Shown here: in pieces, positions 23,507 through 35,924 of the stretch | How the letters are laid out: each line of letters starts with the position of its first letter | How positions within the stretch are numbered: position 1 is the first letter of the stretch | Assembly (NCBI RefSeq): GCF_022376445.1 | Contig: NW_025954999.1 | Span: forward strand, 186,001-250,000 | Direction: 5' to 3' | DNA from: Fomitopsis serialis | Taxonomy: Eukaryota > Basidiomycota > Agaricomycetes > Polyporales > Fomitopsidaceae | DNA length: 64,000 nt | The notes under the pieces: generated by a model | Told to the model about the DNA's origin: nothing | Seen by the model: the letters and a program-made list of their open reading frames with translations, nothing else | Databases searched by the model: none | Made by a program: the position numbers and the translations under genes

Positions 23507-25731
23507 AACCATCGGCGGAGAAGCCGGCACCAAACCTCCCGACCCCCGCCGCTAATTTCCTATTCGCAACCCAACGCCGACTCGAAGAATTATGTGCCCA
23601 ATTCAAGGACGGTTCCAGAGTATATGATTATGGTACGTCTTTGCTCACTGGCTACCATAATTGGTCCTCATGCTGTTCAGGCGGAGAGGGTTACAAGAGT
23701 AGTGTCCGTCACTTCCTTGACAGCAGTGCGGACGTGGCAGCGTTTGCCGTCCAACCCGGCAGTGAGGAGTCACTGTCCAAGATCGTACGTATCCGTGTTC
23801 CTAGACACCTGACGTATAGTGAATGGCATGGACTCGGTATAGATACAAGTACTCGCAGCAGATAAGGCACCTTTTGCCGTACGTGGCTAACCATTCATAT
23901 ATGTGGTCATTGCACACCTGAACACTGTTTTCATAGGTGAAGGGTGGAGGGCACGCCATGAACCCTGGATTCAGCTCGACGACGGGTGTGCAGATATCCA
24001 TGGCTCGTTTTGACCAAGTCCGTTTCGACAGTTCCAGCAACACCTTAGCTGTAGGTGCTGGATGCCTTTGGGACGAGGTTTATCGAAAGGTCTCCGATTA
24101 CGGCCGCAATGTAGTCGGAGGGGCTGCTTCCGAAGGTGTCGGCGTCGCAGGATGGCTTCTGGGAGGAGGATACTCCATGAAGACGAACAAATATGGCATT
24201 GGAATCGACAACGTCGTCCAGTACCGGATCGTATTGCCTGATGGTAAGATATGTGTCGCTACGAAGAACAACGAGTATACAGACCTGTTTCAGGCTCTCA
24301 GGGTGAGCATTCGCCCACCTGTCTGTTTCCAACTAACGTCGAGCGCGGAAAGGGGGTGGCAACAATTTTGGCATCGTGACGGAGTTCACGCTCAGGACGC
24401 ATCCTCAAACCGGGACATACGTCAGTCTTTTCCGTTTAAGACAAACATGCCAGTGATGAGTTCTGACTGTCAATCAGGGTGCTGCGTTGTCATTCCCGGG
24501 AACTCAAGAGGAGAAAGTGAAGGCCGCCATAGTACAGCACGTCACAAACGAGAAGAGGCCTGAGGCTGCCATCGTCGCCGCCTTCAGGCACACGCTGCTT
24601 CATGGCGAACCGGAGGTACTTACTCGTCTCGCCAACAAACCCCATCTCGCTGACAATGATGTTGCAGTACAAAATGTCTGTCTTCTGTGTGTTCGACGCT
24701 CCGGAGCCCGACCTGCGTTCAGAAGTACCCTTCCAAGCGTTCGCCGACATCATGCGAGAGTACAATCCATGGAAAGCAGACCCTGCTGGCTGGGGTACTA
24801 CGAGATCTGGAGGGCGCGCTGTCCGTAGGGGTTCCTCTAATCGAGAGGACGAGAGCAACGAGTCGTACGGATTCCGCGCGATGTCATACGCGGAAGTTCA
24901 CCAACTCGCCTCTTTCCCGTACGATCTCGAGACCGACTTGGAGTTGCCCGTCGAGACATTGTCGAGGACAGGAGCCCGGCGCGCAGCTGGAGACTCGGTC
25001 AGTTTCGTCGGAAGACCTTCCTCGCAAAGTCCTAGTGCCTTGCCGCGCACTGTTCGTCAAGCGCAGGGAGGCAGAGCAGTCAAGAAGGCGATGCTAGGTG
25101 TCGGTGAGAAGAATGCACGGTCCGTCTCATATTATTTTCTTGATCGCCCCAGAATCCTGACAACTAGGTAGGGGTCGCTTCGCATGCATCATGGTCTCCA
25201 AGTACACGAAGAAACTTGTGGACGCCGTCGCAGATGAGGCGCGGGTACGTGTGATGTCATGCCGTCAACACACCACACTGACATTCTCCTGCGGTCTGCG
25301 AACGTCCACACTAGGAGGCTGCCAAGTCGCTTCGGGTCAAGAACGGCTTGCTCGTGCTCATCGACGTCTGGCCGTTCCTCCCTACCATCTTCGACAACAG
25401 CCCCAGCGGCGCTGCGTGGCCACACAAGAAGGGCGAGGCGTTCGGCCCGCTGCTCGCCTACTTCCTATGGGAAAAGGCGGAGGATGACGACTTCTGGCTC
25501 GGGAAGATGAAGACCGCCTTGAAGAACATCCGGGAGGTCGCGCTCGCGGAGGGGTGTACCACGCTGAAGGCACCGTACTACTCCAACACGTCGCTTGAGG
25601 ACATCACGCCGAGGATGATCTACCGCGGTAATTTGAGGAAGCTAGGGAAGGTTAGGGCAAAGTACGATCCGAACGACGTGATGGGCCAGACGGGAGGCTT
25701 CAAGATACCTCTCGCAGACAACTCTGCCTGA
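23422..25731 (+). CDS. Berberine-bridge-like FAD-linked oxidase 2, one frame break
   Basis: Paralogue of the gene at 13730. The exon plan is the same after the first exon (to 23632, then 23681-23784, 23843-23878, 23937-24302, 24353-24420, 24478-24615, 24668-25119, 25172-25244, 25315-25731). It has VKGGGHAMNPGFSS, GVGVAGWLLGGGYS, and the C-terminus YDPNDVMGQTGGFKIPL. The exon beginning at 24353 is one base short of the three-glycine GGG-NNFG start seen in both paralogues; the loss is in a run of five G. No ATG exists where the paralogues start. The frame upstream is the tail of the caspase-like gene, so the first Met in frame (23422) lies in caspase sequence. Either the start is elsewhere, or the two genes are fused. 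Confidence 0.85.
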
Positions 25732-26318
25732 TGGAGACGTGCAGAGAACGACGCGGAGCACGAGGGGGGTTGGAACATAGTGACTGCTTGTACTGCAGAT
25801 TGTAACATTAGTCCGAACTTCGCTGTGATCAACTGTCAATCCAACTTGATTCATCTTGAATGTTCTACGCCCTCGTCCATCTGGCTTGATGCTGGACCCA
25901 CAATGATCATTTCGCACCTTCAGACGTCGATGGCACAGCTCTACATAGACAACAGGAAGTCAGTTCAGGGACTCCCCGTTGGGTTGTGGAGAGTAGCCCC
26001 CATGCGTAAATACCGACGATTATTTGCTGAACACGTCGTCTTCCCTATCTTCGTAGACCGACCGACATTCAATGCGACGCCGAAGTGTGCTAGAGCTAAG
26101 GCAGCTGAACGTACTTCGCGTTCCGAGTTTGCATAATTTGAACGGACTTGACGCGTGCATGTCATCTGAACATGCTGGCAATCGCAGCGACAGCAGTCAT
26201 ATCGACCGCCACAAGACGCAACGAGCTCACAGGAAATCGAGATAGCTTGACTGACGCAGAGCAACATGACGGAGAGTATATAAGCTATAGAGTGCAGATA
26301 GAAAACAGGAACGCGCCA
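25732..26318. other. Convergent 3' intergenic region
   Basis: Lies between the stops of FAD oxidase 2 (+) and mitoferrin (-). No gene seen. Confidence 0.5.
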
Positions 26319-27637
26319 TTAGTCCTCTCGTATTGCCGCCTCTACAAGAACATCCCGTCAGCCATGATCCACACAGACGCAGCAGCGAAACCAACTCACT
26401 AAAAAACTCATATGACAACCAGCATAGCGCATTACTCGGCATGAACGTCAACACCCGCGGGGCCAAGCCCCGACCGAACCCCCTCCACCCATCCCTCGCC
26501 AAAATGATCCTGAACGCATCCATCATCCCCCGCGCGCCCCGAATCTCGGGGTCCGTACTCTGGCCCCGCGTCTGGAGGAGCGTCTTCGCGACGTCGAGTG
26601 GCGTGGTGACCGCGCCGGCGACGCCACCCGCAAGGCCACCCGAGATGATGTGCGAGATGGGCGAGTATGTGCCGGATGGGTTGAGCAACGCTTTGAGCTG
26701 CTCGTACGCGGTGAACTGCACCGCGGTGAAGGGCACCGTCATCGTGAGCGTGGTCGGGTAGGAGACGTAGAAGGCGGAGAGGCCCTCGCGCGCGTAGACG
26801 GTCCGGGCGCAGGTGAGGGCAGAACGGAATTGCGATTCGTGCACTTGCATGCGCTGCTTGATGACTATGGGGAAGTGGGTTGTTCGTGGAGAGTCAAAGC
26901 ATCAATTTGCGAGCTGCGCACCATCGAAGGGGTTCATCAGTGCATCGCTCGCTATTGTCGCGGATGCTCCTGCTAATGCTGTTCTCCACACTCCAATAAG
27001 CTCACGTCCGCCTTCCGCAGACCCAATTCACGCACATGTTGCTATCCATTGATTTCGGTTGCCTGCTACGTTGCCGCCCCCCAGCTCCTTCATAGCCTCA
27101 TACATCCCGAAGTGACGGCGTGCGCGGGTCCTGCGCCCATGATGACGGAGGACACGCCCCGCCAGAGCGCACGCATGCCCTCCGTGCTGGAAATGCGAGT
27201 GAACGCATTCCCGATCCCAGTGTACACCGCCGACGGCGAGGTGGCGAAGACCTGCATCCGGGTCTACTCGTTCGCCAATTCCGAGGAGGTCGTCAGCACT
27301 CGACGAAAACGCATTGCACGGTACGAAGACGGTGCGAGAAGAGCGAATACGCACTTTGATACTGTCGACAGGGAACATGACTGCATGTTCTGTGATGCCA
27401 GCCTACGCAGCGAGAGCTTCGTCAGTCCCTTGCCATCGTGCCCATCACGCAGACTGCTCGCCCTCACTCCCGACGCAGCCGTGTTCAAGAACGGCACTCA
27501 CCAGCGCGCCCGCCATCATATTCACCTGCAGGCACCGTCAGAATCTGGGCTGGACCACAGGAGGGGCCGAGAATGCTTACCGCCAGGCCAGCGTTCGGGT
27601 CCAGCCCCTCGTACTCAATCTCTTCTGCGACCTCCAT
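26319..27637 (-). CDS. MRS4: Mitoferrin, mitochondrial iron carrier
   Basis: Mitochondrial carrier family (SLC25) member that imports iron across the inner membrane. Exons on the minus strand: 27637-27581, 27525-27502, 27402-27355, 27263-27036, 26978-26922, 26864-26400, 26341-26319. It has three carrier signatures: MFPVDSIKTRMQV, MNPFDVIKQRMQV and PLDVAKTLLQTRG. The second and third fit mitoferrin, as does the ME-AEEIEYEGL leader. The ending YEFFKAAIRED comes from a short last exon. One base is missing near 27093, where PAHAV should join HFGMYEAM; adding it gives 301 codons including the stop. The start is uncertain, because the frame upstream of the Met at 27637 is open for about 25 codons and then closes without an ATG. 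Confidence 0.9.
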
Positions 27638-28126
27638 GATGTGCGCGGCGGTGGGCTCGTCGACGTCGACGGGCAGCGCGGGCGCGGCGGAGGCAGATAG
27701 CAGCGACAGTTTGGCAGTTGGCAGGGGTTAGCGCGAGAGCGCAAATTGGGCAGCAGAATGAGGTAAGCCTGCGCGTCGGTCACGGTCCTCTCTCAAACAA
27801 TGTCGCTCGCTGCGTCGTCGGCCGGCAATATCGGACTCGGGTCGTCGACAGCGGGAGGCCCGCGAGAGCAGGAGCCGGTGCTTTATATTAGGGAGGGCGA
27901 GAAGGCGGAGCGTGGCAGGTGAGAGTCTGAGAAGGAGCCCGTCCGGGTCTGTACTAGCGGCCTATCTCTACCTCCTCAAAACAAATCACTCCGTGGATCG
28001 CTCTCTATCGTCGCAACCGCAGCAGCCATGCAAGCAGCCAATTTAGCACCAGTACATTGCAGGAATACATCGTACAGCAGTCTCTACGCCTCTCGCGCAC
28101 CCCGCCCGTGCGCCCCGCGACTCGCC
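27638..28126. other. Region between mitoferrin start and phosphoribosyltransferase stop
   Basis: Probably the mitoferrin promoter and leader, with a possible TATA-like stretch (TAATATAAAG on the minus strand) near 27890. A plus-strand ATG at about 27800 opens 40 codons to a GT donor, with nothing recognisable. Confidence 0.4.
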
Positions 28127-29987
28127 CTACGCGGCCTGCTGCTTTTCGTGCTCGCGCTCGGCGGCGGCGAGGCGGTCGTGCTCGTCGATATCACTGGTCA
28201 CGCACGTCCGTCAGCAAGGTCTACGGCTGCTGGCCAATGAGCATCGCACTACTTACACAGCTTCCCACGGGTAGTCCAGCCTATCCGCGCACACATATTC
28301 GTTCAGCCTCGCGAAGGACGCGCATCCACAACTAATGCGCTGCTCACCATACGTCCGCCGTCTCGGCGCCCGGATAGTACCTGCGAGCCGAGGGCGTGGT
28401 CAGGGCACGCAGATGATGGAAATAGAGTTTGAGCTCACGGGATATCTGGGGCAGCGAGCCCAGCTTCGGTTCAGCTTGTTGTGCACGACGAAGACGGCGA
28501 AGTGCGTCCGCTTCGCATTCCGCTCCGCTTCAGGAAGCGCGAGCAGCTCGCGCTCGACGTCCTTCTGCAGCTCCGACACGGCGTATCTGCCCGATGGTCA
28601 GCGCCCCCCGCCACACACGCGCAACGTACTGGAGCGTCTTGCGCGAGTCATCGACCTCGTCCTGGGACAAGGTTCATCGGCGTCAGGGCAGAGAGCGACG
28701 GGAGACCAACCACAATCAGAGCACGCCTGCCAAGGAGGATCTTGCCAGATTCCGGCCCTCTGCCAGTGAGCAGGAGCGCATGCGCAATCAGCGTGTGTCC
28801 ATTGGGCGCACGGGCGGCAGGCGACTCACAGCCATTGCGTCCGGATGACCTCCCTGCCGATCTGCTCTGCCGTCGTTCCCGGAAGGGACTCGTACAGCGA
28901 GAGGCCGATCGCGTGGATAGGGATGTTACGTTCTGTGTCGACGTCTTTGAGGAACGTACGCTGGTGGCGCGCCGGTTAGACCGCTGTATCGAATATCAAG
29001 GTTCAGATCCATGAGATGATAGCCAGCACTGCTTCGAGCTGCGAACATGATAATGCACGAACGTGCGGGGACTGTCAGTGTAGAGCGTTGCCCGGGCACT
29101 GGCAACGCAATGGAGATATATGTAGGCACCGTCGGCGCGATGGATGCACATAGGCGTACAGTAGTGTCCGTCCATGGGCTCGTCCAGGTCCATGTCAAAT
29201 GCACACTGGGGATGCATATACGTCCTAGCGATCGGTATTGATCTTCACAAACGATGCTCGCAGGCAGGCAGCTTGCACACCGCAGCAAAAGACCACGACC
29301 ACGAGGATACAGCGACGCGGAAGACGCCGCAGTAGCCTGATAGTGCATGACGGCAAATAAAGGCCGGTCATGTCCTACTGACTGGGTTCCAGGGGATGAC
29401 GGAGTGCAAGGTAGACAGTCTAACAGTCCTCGACTGCAGATGTACCCGAAGGCTAGCAACACACCCGCGGAGCGATGCCATGCACTGGCGAGACAGGTCC
29501 CGAGTGGCACCGTAACCGCAGAACAGGCATGTCCTTGACGGCGCACTGACCTAGTATAGGTTAGGTAAGCGTCCGTAGCAAGTCGTAGCCTCCGGCGCAT
29601 TGCAGAGCGCGCCAGTCATCCCAGACAGCTCCTTTCTTCACGTTTAGAGTGGGGGTAAATTTACGCGATATATGCACGATGTGCGACTGGCTATCGTCCC
29701 ATGTGTCTGAGGAAGTCAAATGGAGGCGTACCAAGACACGCGCAGGGAAAAATCCTCTGCAACACAGGCGGGTTGTTACTCGGGCCATCATATGTTCAGG
29801 AAGCATATACTCGCCCACCACCTATACACGAAACTGCCTGAGCACAGAACCCTCAAGCATTCCTCATGAACCACCACCCACCGATAGCAATGAGCATGTC
29901 TGGGCGGAACTCCTTGATCTTCTCCGCCGAGTCGCGGATGAGGTGGTGTACGTCGTTGTAAGTCATGTGTTGGTGTTTCGGGGCCAT
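28127..29987 (-). CDS. HPT1: Xanthine/hypoxanthine phosphoribosyltransferase
   Basis: Type I PRTase of purine salvage, transferring ribose-5-phosphate from PRPP to a purine base in the cytosol. Read on the minus strand: exon 1 (29987-29878) has MTYNDVHHLI and ends LIAIG; exon 2 (29756-29732) gives GGFFPARVL; exon 3 starts at 28960 with RTFLK and has IGLSLYE and TAEQIGREVIRTQW. Later exons give ALIV then DEVDDSRKTL (the PRPP loop), YAVSELQKDVE, FAVFVVHNK, YYPGAETADVW, DYPWEA, and an acidic/Gln-rich end. This order is that of fungal XPT1/HPT1 enzymes. Introns are short except the second, 28961-29731 (771 nt). Single bases seem missing near 28745 and 28455 (LGKILL and LNPKLGS), and the exon after TQW is unclear. 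Which base is preferred cannot be told from sequence alone. Confidence 0.87.
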
Positions 29988-30217
29988 TTTCGTCGCCTAA
30001 GCAAGGTCAGCCTGCGGGACAAGGAGAAGATATGTACGATGGGAGAGCGAGAGGAGGACGGCGGTGGCTGCGAGATTTGCGGTGGCTGGTGCTGAAATCA
30101 AAGAAAAGTTTAAATATCGCATCTGCACCGATCTAGCCGCCGATCGCGTTCCCCGGACGCGCCTCCCGCGCAACTTGAAGCCACCACTCGCACTCTCCTC
30201 TCTCACCGCCCGCCACC
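29988..30217. promoter_or_regulatory. Divergent promoter, phosphoribosyltransferase and RPC53
   Basis: Only 230 bases separate the two start codons. A TTTAAAT stretch lies at about 30109. Promoter function is inferred from the arrangement. Confidence 0.5.
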
Positions 30218-31838
30218 ATGCCCGACCCGCCCCCGCCGCCCGCCGCGTCCTCCTCGACCCCAAAAGCGATCCCCAGCCTCGCCAGGCGCGCGAGCGAGAC
30301 CACCCGCAGGGGCGCCGCACGCCTCGTCTTCACGCCCACCCTCCCCGCGCGCCGCAAGAAGGAGTGAGTGCGTCCGCCCTTCTTCTCCCGCGCCCTCCCG
30401 ACGCCGTTTCCCCACAGAGATGTCAAAAGAGTGCGTGTCCGCTTCTACCTCCTCCGCGCACGCGGATACTGTGCCCGGTTCTCATGCTGGTTGTTAGGAA
30501 GAAGCACCACCCGCCGTGCCCACCGATCGCGGACGAGGGCGCGGGAGGGGCGACCGTGCGCGCGGGCGGGGTCGGGGTGGTGAAGGACGGGGCGCAGCAC
30601 CCCGGCCTCCGCCCGTCGAGATGACCGCGAGCGGGCCGTTCGCCATGGGCCCCGCACTCGCAGGCACCTCAGCGCGGCGGACCGCGCCCCGCTCGAACTT
30701 CGCACCCGCCATCCCACAGACTCCTGGGGCGCTTGGTGCGGGGCTCACGCAGACGACCGCGCCCGCGCTGAAGAGGGAGAAGGCGCGGGACGCGTTGGGG
30801 AAGGCGGAGGACGAGGAGGAGGCGTACTCGGACCCGGATGAAGGCGTGGAGATCGTGGATATGGAGAGGATTAGGGACATGGATTGGATGGCGCCCGAGA
30901 GCTTGGCCAGGGAGAGGGAGGTGAAGAAGAGGTCGAAAGCCGCGAAGGTGAAGGAGGACCCGGAGAAGGAGGATCGAAAGGGCAAAGGTGTGTGCTAATG
31001 TGCTATGAAGGCAAGGGAATGCTGATTTGTGTCGCTCTGTAGGCGTTGCCAAGCCGGAGGTCATGGACGTTGACGAAAGCCCCGAACCAGAAGCAGAACC
31101 GGAAGTCAACCTCGCAAACGCGGTAGACCTCAGTGAGAGCGAGGACGAGGAAGAGCTCGAAGACATCATCGACGACTTCGCGTTCGCTCAGCAAAACCAG
31201 GCAGAAGATCTGGTATGTAGTCGCGCGGCCTCTGGATGTATAATCTTGACAAATCCTCCCTCCCACAGGACCCAAACATCCGCCAAGAGCGTCTATACTT
31301 CTTCCAGTTCCCCTCCCCCTTCCCCGCCTTCGTCTCTCCCTCCGCCCAAGCAGCAGCAGCCGTAGAACAAAATCCCGCCGCAGACACCGCAGAAACAGGC
31401 GGCGAACGGAAAGTCACCTTCGCGCCCGACACGAAACCAGCTGCCCCCGCGCAAGGCGCAAAACCGGACGACAAGGCCAAAGACGCAGACCAGAAGGTCG
31501 ACGGCATCATCGGCCAGCTCGAGGTCTACGCGAGCGGCGCGGTCAAGATGCGCCTCGCGAACGGCATCCTCATGGACGTGCGTCCGGTCTCGTCCTTTTT
31601 TTCGCGAGTCTAACGGAACCCTAACCCGACTCGGTAGGTCACCGCGGCGACGCAGCCGTCCTTCCTTCAGCAGGCCGTGCACATCGACTCGGAGAACAAG
31701 CGCGTGCATGTGTTGGGGGAGGTCAATCGGCGGTTCGTCGTCTCGCCGGATGTGGAGACCCTTCTCGCTGCTATGGAACTGGCGGAGCAGCCGGTTGCGC
31801 CAGAGTTGGAGGGGCTCATCGCGATGGACACTACCTGA
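30218..31838 (+). CDS. RPC53: RNA polymerase III subunit C53 (RPC4)
   Basis: Predicted 442 residues from six exons (30218-30363, 30418-30430, 30498-30987, 31043-31212, 31269-31577, 31638-31838). The total is whole codons and includes a 13-nt exon. The start sits in a strong CCACC-ATG context. It has a Pro/Ala-rich N-terminus, an RGRGRGRGDRARGRGRGG basic tract, long acidic stretches, and the conserved C-terminal RPC4 region: YFFQFPSPFP, GQLEVYASGAVKMRLANG, FLQQAVHID, HVLGEVNRRFVVSPDVE. In yeast C53 pairs with C37 and works in initiation, termination and reinitiation. It is divergent from the phosphoribosyltransferase and convergent with FAD oxidase 3. Confidence 0.92.
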
Positions 31839-32011
31839 GAGACCCCTTTGATGCACTGGCCTATCCTACAACAACTGTCACACCATATATCAAAGTATCA
31901 TTACTCTCATACTAGTCGAGGGCTGATCGTACAACGCCTGGTCTTACAACGTGACACGAACTACGAACCGATAGATCAAACCAAAAGCTGTCGTCGACGT
32001 CAGGCAGCGCT

Positions 32012-34209
32012 CTATGCAAGTGGTATCTTGAAGCCGCCTGTCTGACCCATCACGTCATTCGGATCGTACTTCGCCCTGGCCTTGCTGAGCTCCTTCAAGT
32101 GATCACGGTAAATATCTGCGACCGGAGTGCCCCCGAGCGACGTGTTAGAGTAGTACGGCGCGGTCTCTGTGGTGCAGCCCTCCGCGAGCGCAACCTTGAG
32201 GATGTTATCCAGGGCCGCCTTCATCTTGTCCACCCAGAATGTGTCGTCCTCCTCCTTCTCCCAGAGGAAGTACGCGAGCAGCGGCCCGAGGGGCTCGCCC
32301 TTCTTGTGAGGCCACGCCGCGCCCCCTGGGCTGTTGTCGAAGATGGAGGGGAGGAACGGCCAGACGTCGATGAGGACGAGCTTGCCTCGTCTGTCACTCA
32401 GAAACTGAGCGGCTTTCTAAGCAGAAGAGACACGCGTATCGGTGTCAATGTCGTATATGGGCATTGGGGGATCTGAACGTACTCGCGCTTCTGCCGCAAT
32501 CGCGTCGACAAGGTTTTTCGTGTACTTGGAGACCATGATGCACGCAAAGCGACCGCTGTAGGCGTATTCAGTCTTCCGGTCACTACTTGCACAAGCCCGT
32601 CGAGCGCCGGGAGTAGTACATTACGAACCGTGCGTCCAATTCACCCAAACCCACAGGCACCTCAGTCATGCCGACGACCTGAGAGTGCCCTCCCCGACCT
32701 CGGCGGGCACCGCGTGAGGAGTCAGGCGGCGGCCCCACGACGTAACGGACCGAATGCGACACACCCTGAGCATCCTGCCTTGATACTGTTCTGAGAGGCA
32801 GGTCTGTCGCGAAGTCGTATGGGAAGGACGCGAGCCGGTTGGCTTCCACGGATGACAGCTGACGGAAGTACGGTTCGTCGGACTGGTCTACTGTTCCCCG
32901 CGCCTCGCTACTGCTGGTACCCAGTGATAGAGCGGCGCCGGCATTCCGAGTGTTGTATATGCGCATGATGTTGAAGAATGGCCGGAAACACAATATCAGC
33001 TTCCCCTGAAAATCATCTGGCTCCGCAAAGTCATACACGCAGTAGGTGGATATGTTGTACTACACAGTATCGGCTCGTGAATGTACGGCTCTTGACGAGA
33101 TGAGTTGGACTGCTTACGTCTGGTATGCCGTTCACCAGAGTGTGCCTGAATGCAGAGACGACGGCGGCTTCTGGGGGCGTTTCGTGGCCGACGTACTTTA
33201 CGATAGCAGACTTCACGGCTTCTTCTTGGGTCCCTGAGAACAAGAGAGCAGCGGCCTGATCGATGGTACGACTGTCAACAACACCCGAGGCAGAAGAAAA
33301 GAAAGGTGACTAACCTTGACCGAGAACTGAGGATATGTCTTGAGGGTGAACTCAGTGACGATACCGAAGTTGTTACCGCCACCCTAACCGCGACAGGTAA
33401 CGTTAGCAAGCTACTGATACCTTAGGGCATGATGAGCAGACAACATACCCTGAGAGCTTGATACAGGTCCCTGTAGCTGTTGCTCTCCGTAGCCACGCAG
33501 ATCTGTCCGTCGGGAAGGACAACCCGGTATTTGAGGACATTGTCAATACCAAGGCCGTACTTATTCGTCTTCATGGAGTATCCTCCTCCCAAGAGCCATC
33601 CCGCGACACCAACGCCCTGATTGGAGGACCCCCCGACGACCTTGCGTTTGTAATTTTCGGCTATATCGTAAACGTCGTCCCAAATATTCCCAGCGCCGAC
33701 AGCCAAGCCTTCGGTTGTGTCGTCGTACTCGACCTGATTGAAGCGCGCCATAGAGATCTGCACTCCCTTCGTGGAGCTGAAATGTGGGTTCATGGCGTGC
33801 CCTCCGCCCTTGACCTATGCAGCATAAACCCGGTCAGCGACCACGGACTAATAGTAGATGAGCACATACTGCGAAGTGTGCCTTGTCTTCTGCGAGCACT
33901 TTCATCTTTTCCACGTTCGCCTCAGTCGTTGGGAGAGAGTCAGGTAGTTCGGACCACGTACCACCTTGGCTAGTGTTGACGCACTGCCAGGTTCGACGGC
34001 AAATTCTGCCGGCTCTGTGCTACTGATTACAAAATGGGCGATGCTCTTGTAGTAGCCTGCCTCCCCTACACTGCGGCATGAGCAGGCATGCTTAGTACAC
34101 CATACCGAGACAGCTTACCGCGATCATACACACGAGAGCCATCGGTGGACTCTGCGCATATCTTCTGTAGCTTCACCTTGGTTTCAGAGAGGGAAATTGA
34201 GGTCGGCAT
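32012..34209 (-). CDS. Berberine-bridge-like FAD-linked oxidase 3
   Basis: Third paralogue, on the opposite strand to the first two, with the same exon plan. Start at 34209 (MPTSISLSETK). Exons carry KICAESTDGSRVYDRG, an AGYYKSIAHFV segment, VKGGGHAMNPHFSSTKG with the flavin His, GAGNIWDDVYD, GVGVAGWLLGGGYS, a VYDFAEPDD exon, and the C-terminus YDPNDVMGQTGGFKIPLA. The exon starting with GGG-NNFG is complete here, which is how the missing base in copy 2 can be seen. The second flavin Cys is again absent (Asn at the aligned place). No frame break noticed. Confidence 0.88.
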
Positions 34210-35924
34210 CTCGAGGTCCGTAACTGTGTGCGATTGTAGGTACCTAGGAGTATCGATCTGTCGAGGACTTATATACGTTTGACCTAACCCTCTATCTTTG
34301 GGACACGCTTTGCGAGCCACACAAGAAGCGATATGTTCCAGCACAGGGCATAGGACTCCCGATTCGGATAGGCTCGCCGGTGTGGTACAACGCCTGTTGG
34401 TCCAGGCCACACATACATTTGTGAGAACTCCGACTTGCGTATAGTCTCTGCAGACCTGGGAGCGCGCCCATATTTAGCGCATGACCCACTGACCTTTCAG
34501 TTTGCTGCCCTTTATGTCAAAGTAGCTCCCTCAACAATGATCGGTGTGGTACATCTGGGTGAGGACATGTGCGTCACGCCAGGGTTAGTGTCTCCTGGGA
34601 AGTCTAGACGCAACCGGCAAGATGTAACCATCAACCTTCGCAAACTGAAGTACTGACCGGTGACCTTGTGCGACATAGAACCCACTGAAATGGCGCCATT
34701 GTGACATGGATTTGGTCCCTCACATTCGGATCAGTCATCGTTCGACTGCCTAGCTCTGCGTTATCAACAAACATGAGAGCACACGAGTCAGTACCATACC
34801 TTCTTGAGAGTTACGAGCCAATGCGTAGTTAAGCACGCATACCAGCGAAGTTCGTTCGCATGCACGGGACATCCGGAAGATTCGAATTCAAGTCAAGGTG
34901 ACAATACATTTGCCGCCGCATTTAACCAACATGGGCCCCCGCTGTACAAATAGATCTGATGGGCGATTGAAGACGGTCGGAGCATAAGATAGTCAAGACT
35001 TACCTATGTCGCAAACGTCATTCTGGGCAGGAAGAAGGAGAACCCGAGGTTGCTCGGAATCAGTGTGATGACATCCAGAAGTATTTGATGGATGCCACCA
35101 AAACTTTGTACAACCTCCGTAGATCGTGTACACGGACGTACAAGGACATAACTGGACATTGAAGTGTCTATTCGCGGTCGAGTTCGAGCGATATAGAGAC
35201 TGGATGTAATTACCGAAGACATGAAGAAGTGCGAGTCTTCAATGGAGCGCAACAGGAGAAGGTGTCTCGACCGCAGTCCGCTGGTTCCGCATGAGTACGT
35301 GCCATCATTGACCCCTACAGCTTCAATTGCACCAAATGAACGACGCGTCAGCAGGAAACCCCCGTTCGTTGATGCAAGGCAGAAGAAGTGGTATGTTGAC
35401 CTGTCGAACCAATTGGACATCCTGAAGGGTCTGCTCACCGTTGATCGCCTCGCCGTCACACGTACGACCACCGCAACTATAGGCAGTTTCTCCATCGAGA
35501 CAGGAGCGGATTATCGTGTTGAGTAGACCAGAACAAGGATCCATACACAGGCAGACAGGTCACAGCAGAGACCTCGTAACGCCATCCTAGCTAGTGTGGG
35601 AGCACGGTGCATCGCTGCCTTGAACCAGCTGTGTGATTGGAGCCTTTACTGATCCACAATTGAAGTTCGGGATTGACGGGTCAGCACCGGATATGCATTG
35701 GATGAGGAACCGAGCTCAGATGAAAGGAGCGGTCGGGGGTACGATGCAGCAGGACGCAACCTGGACGCGACCAGAGACTGAGAGAGCATGGGGACAGCAA
35801 GCCACGCTGATCGATGTGAACGATGCAACCAAGATCTGCCGGAGAATTCAATAAATCGGGGAAAATCAGAGAATAATGCTGGTGGTCGCTGGAGTGAGCG
35901 ACGAGTAGGCTGCAGTGAAGGGCA
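34210..35924. other. Intergenic, no supported gene
   Basis: About 1.7 kb upstream of FAD oxidase 3. Overlapping open frames on opposite strands at 35004-35526 (163 and 101 codons) have no recognisable domain. Confidence 0.45.

Noticed and set aside
27800..27920. 40-codon open exon with ATG and GT donor on the plus strand
   Set aside because: No downstream exon could be joined to it, and it lies in the probable mitoferrin leader region.
28334..29014. Plus-strand open frames of 139-177 codons
   Set aside because: They are antisense to the phosphoribosyltransferase exons, which explain the sequence better.
35004..35526. Overlapping open frames of 163 codons (minus) and 101 codons (plus)
   Set aside because: They shadow each other, neither has a recognisable motif, and no splice pattern extends them.
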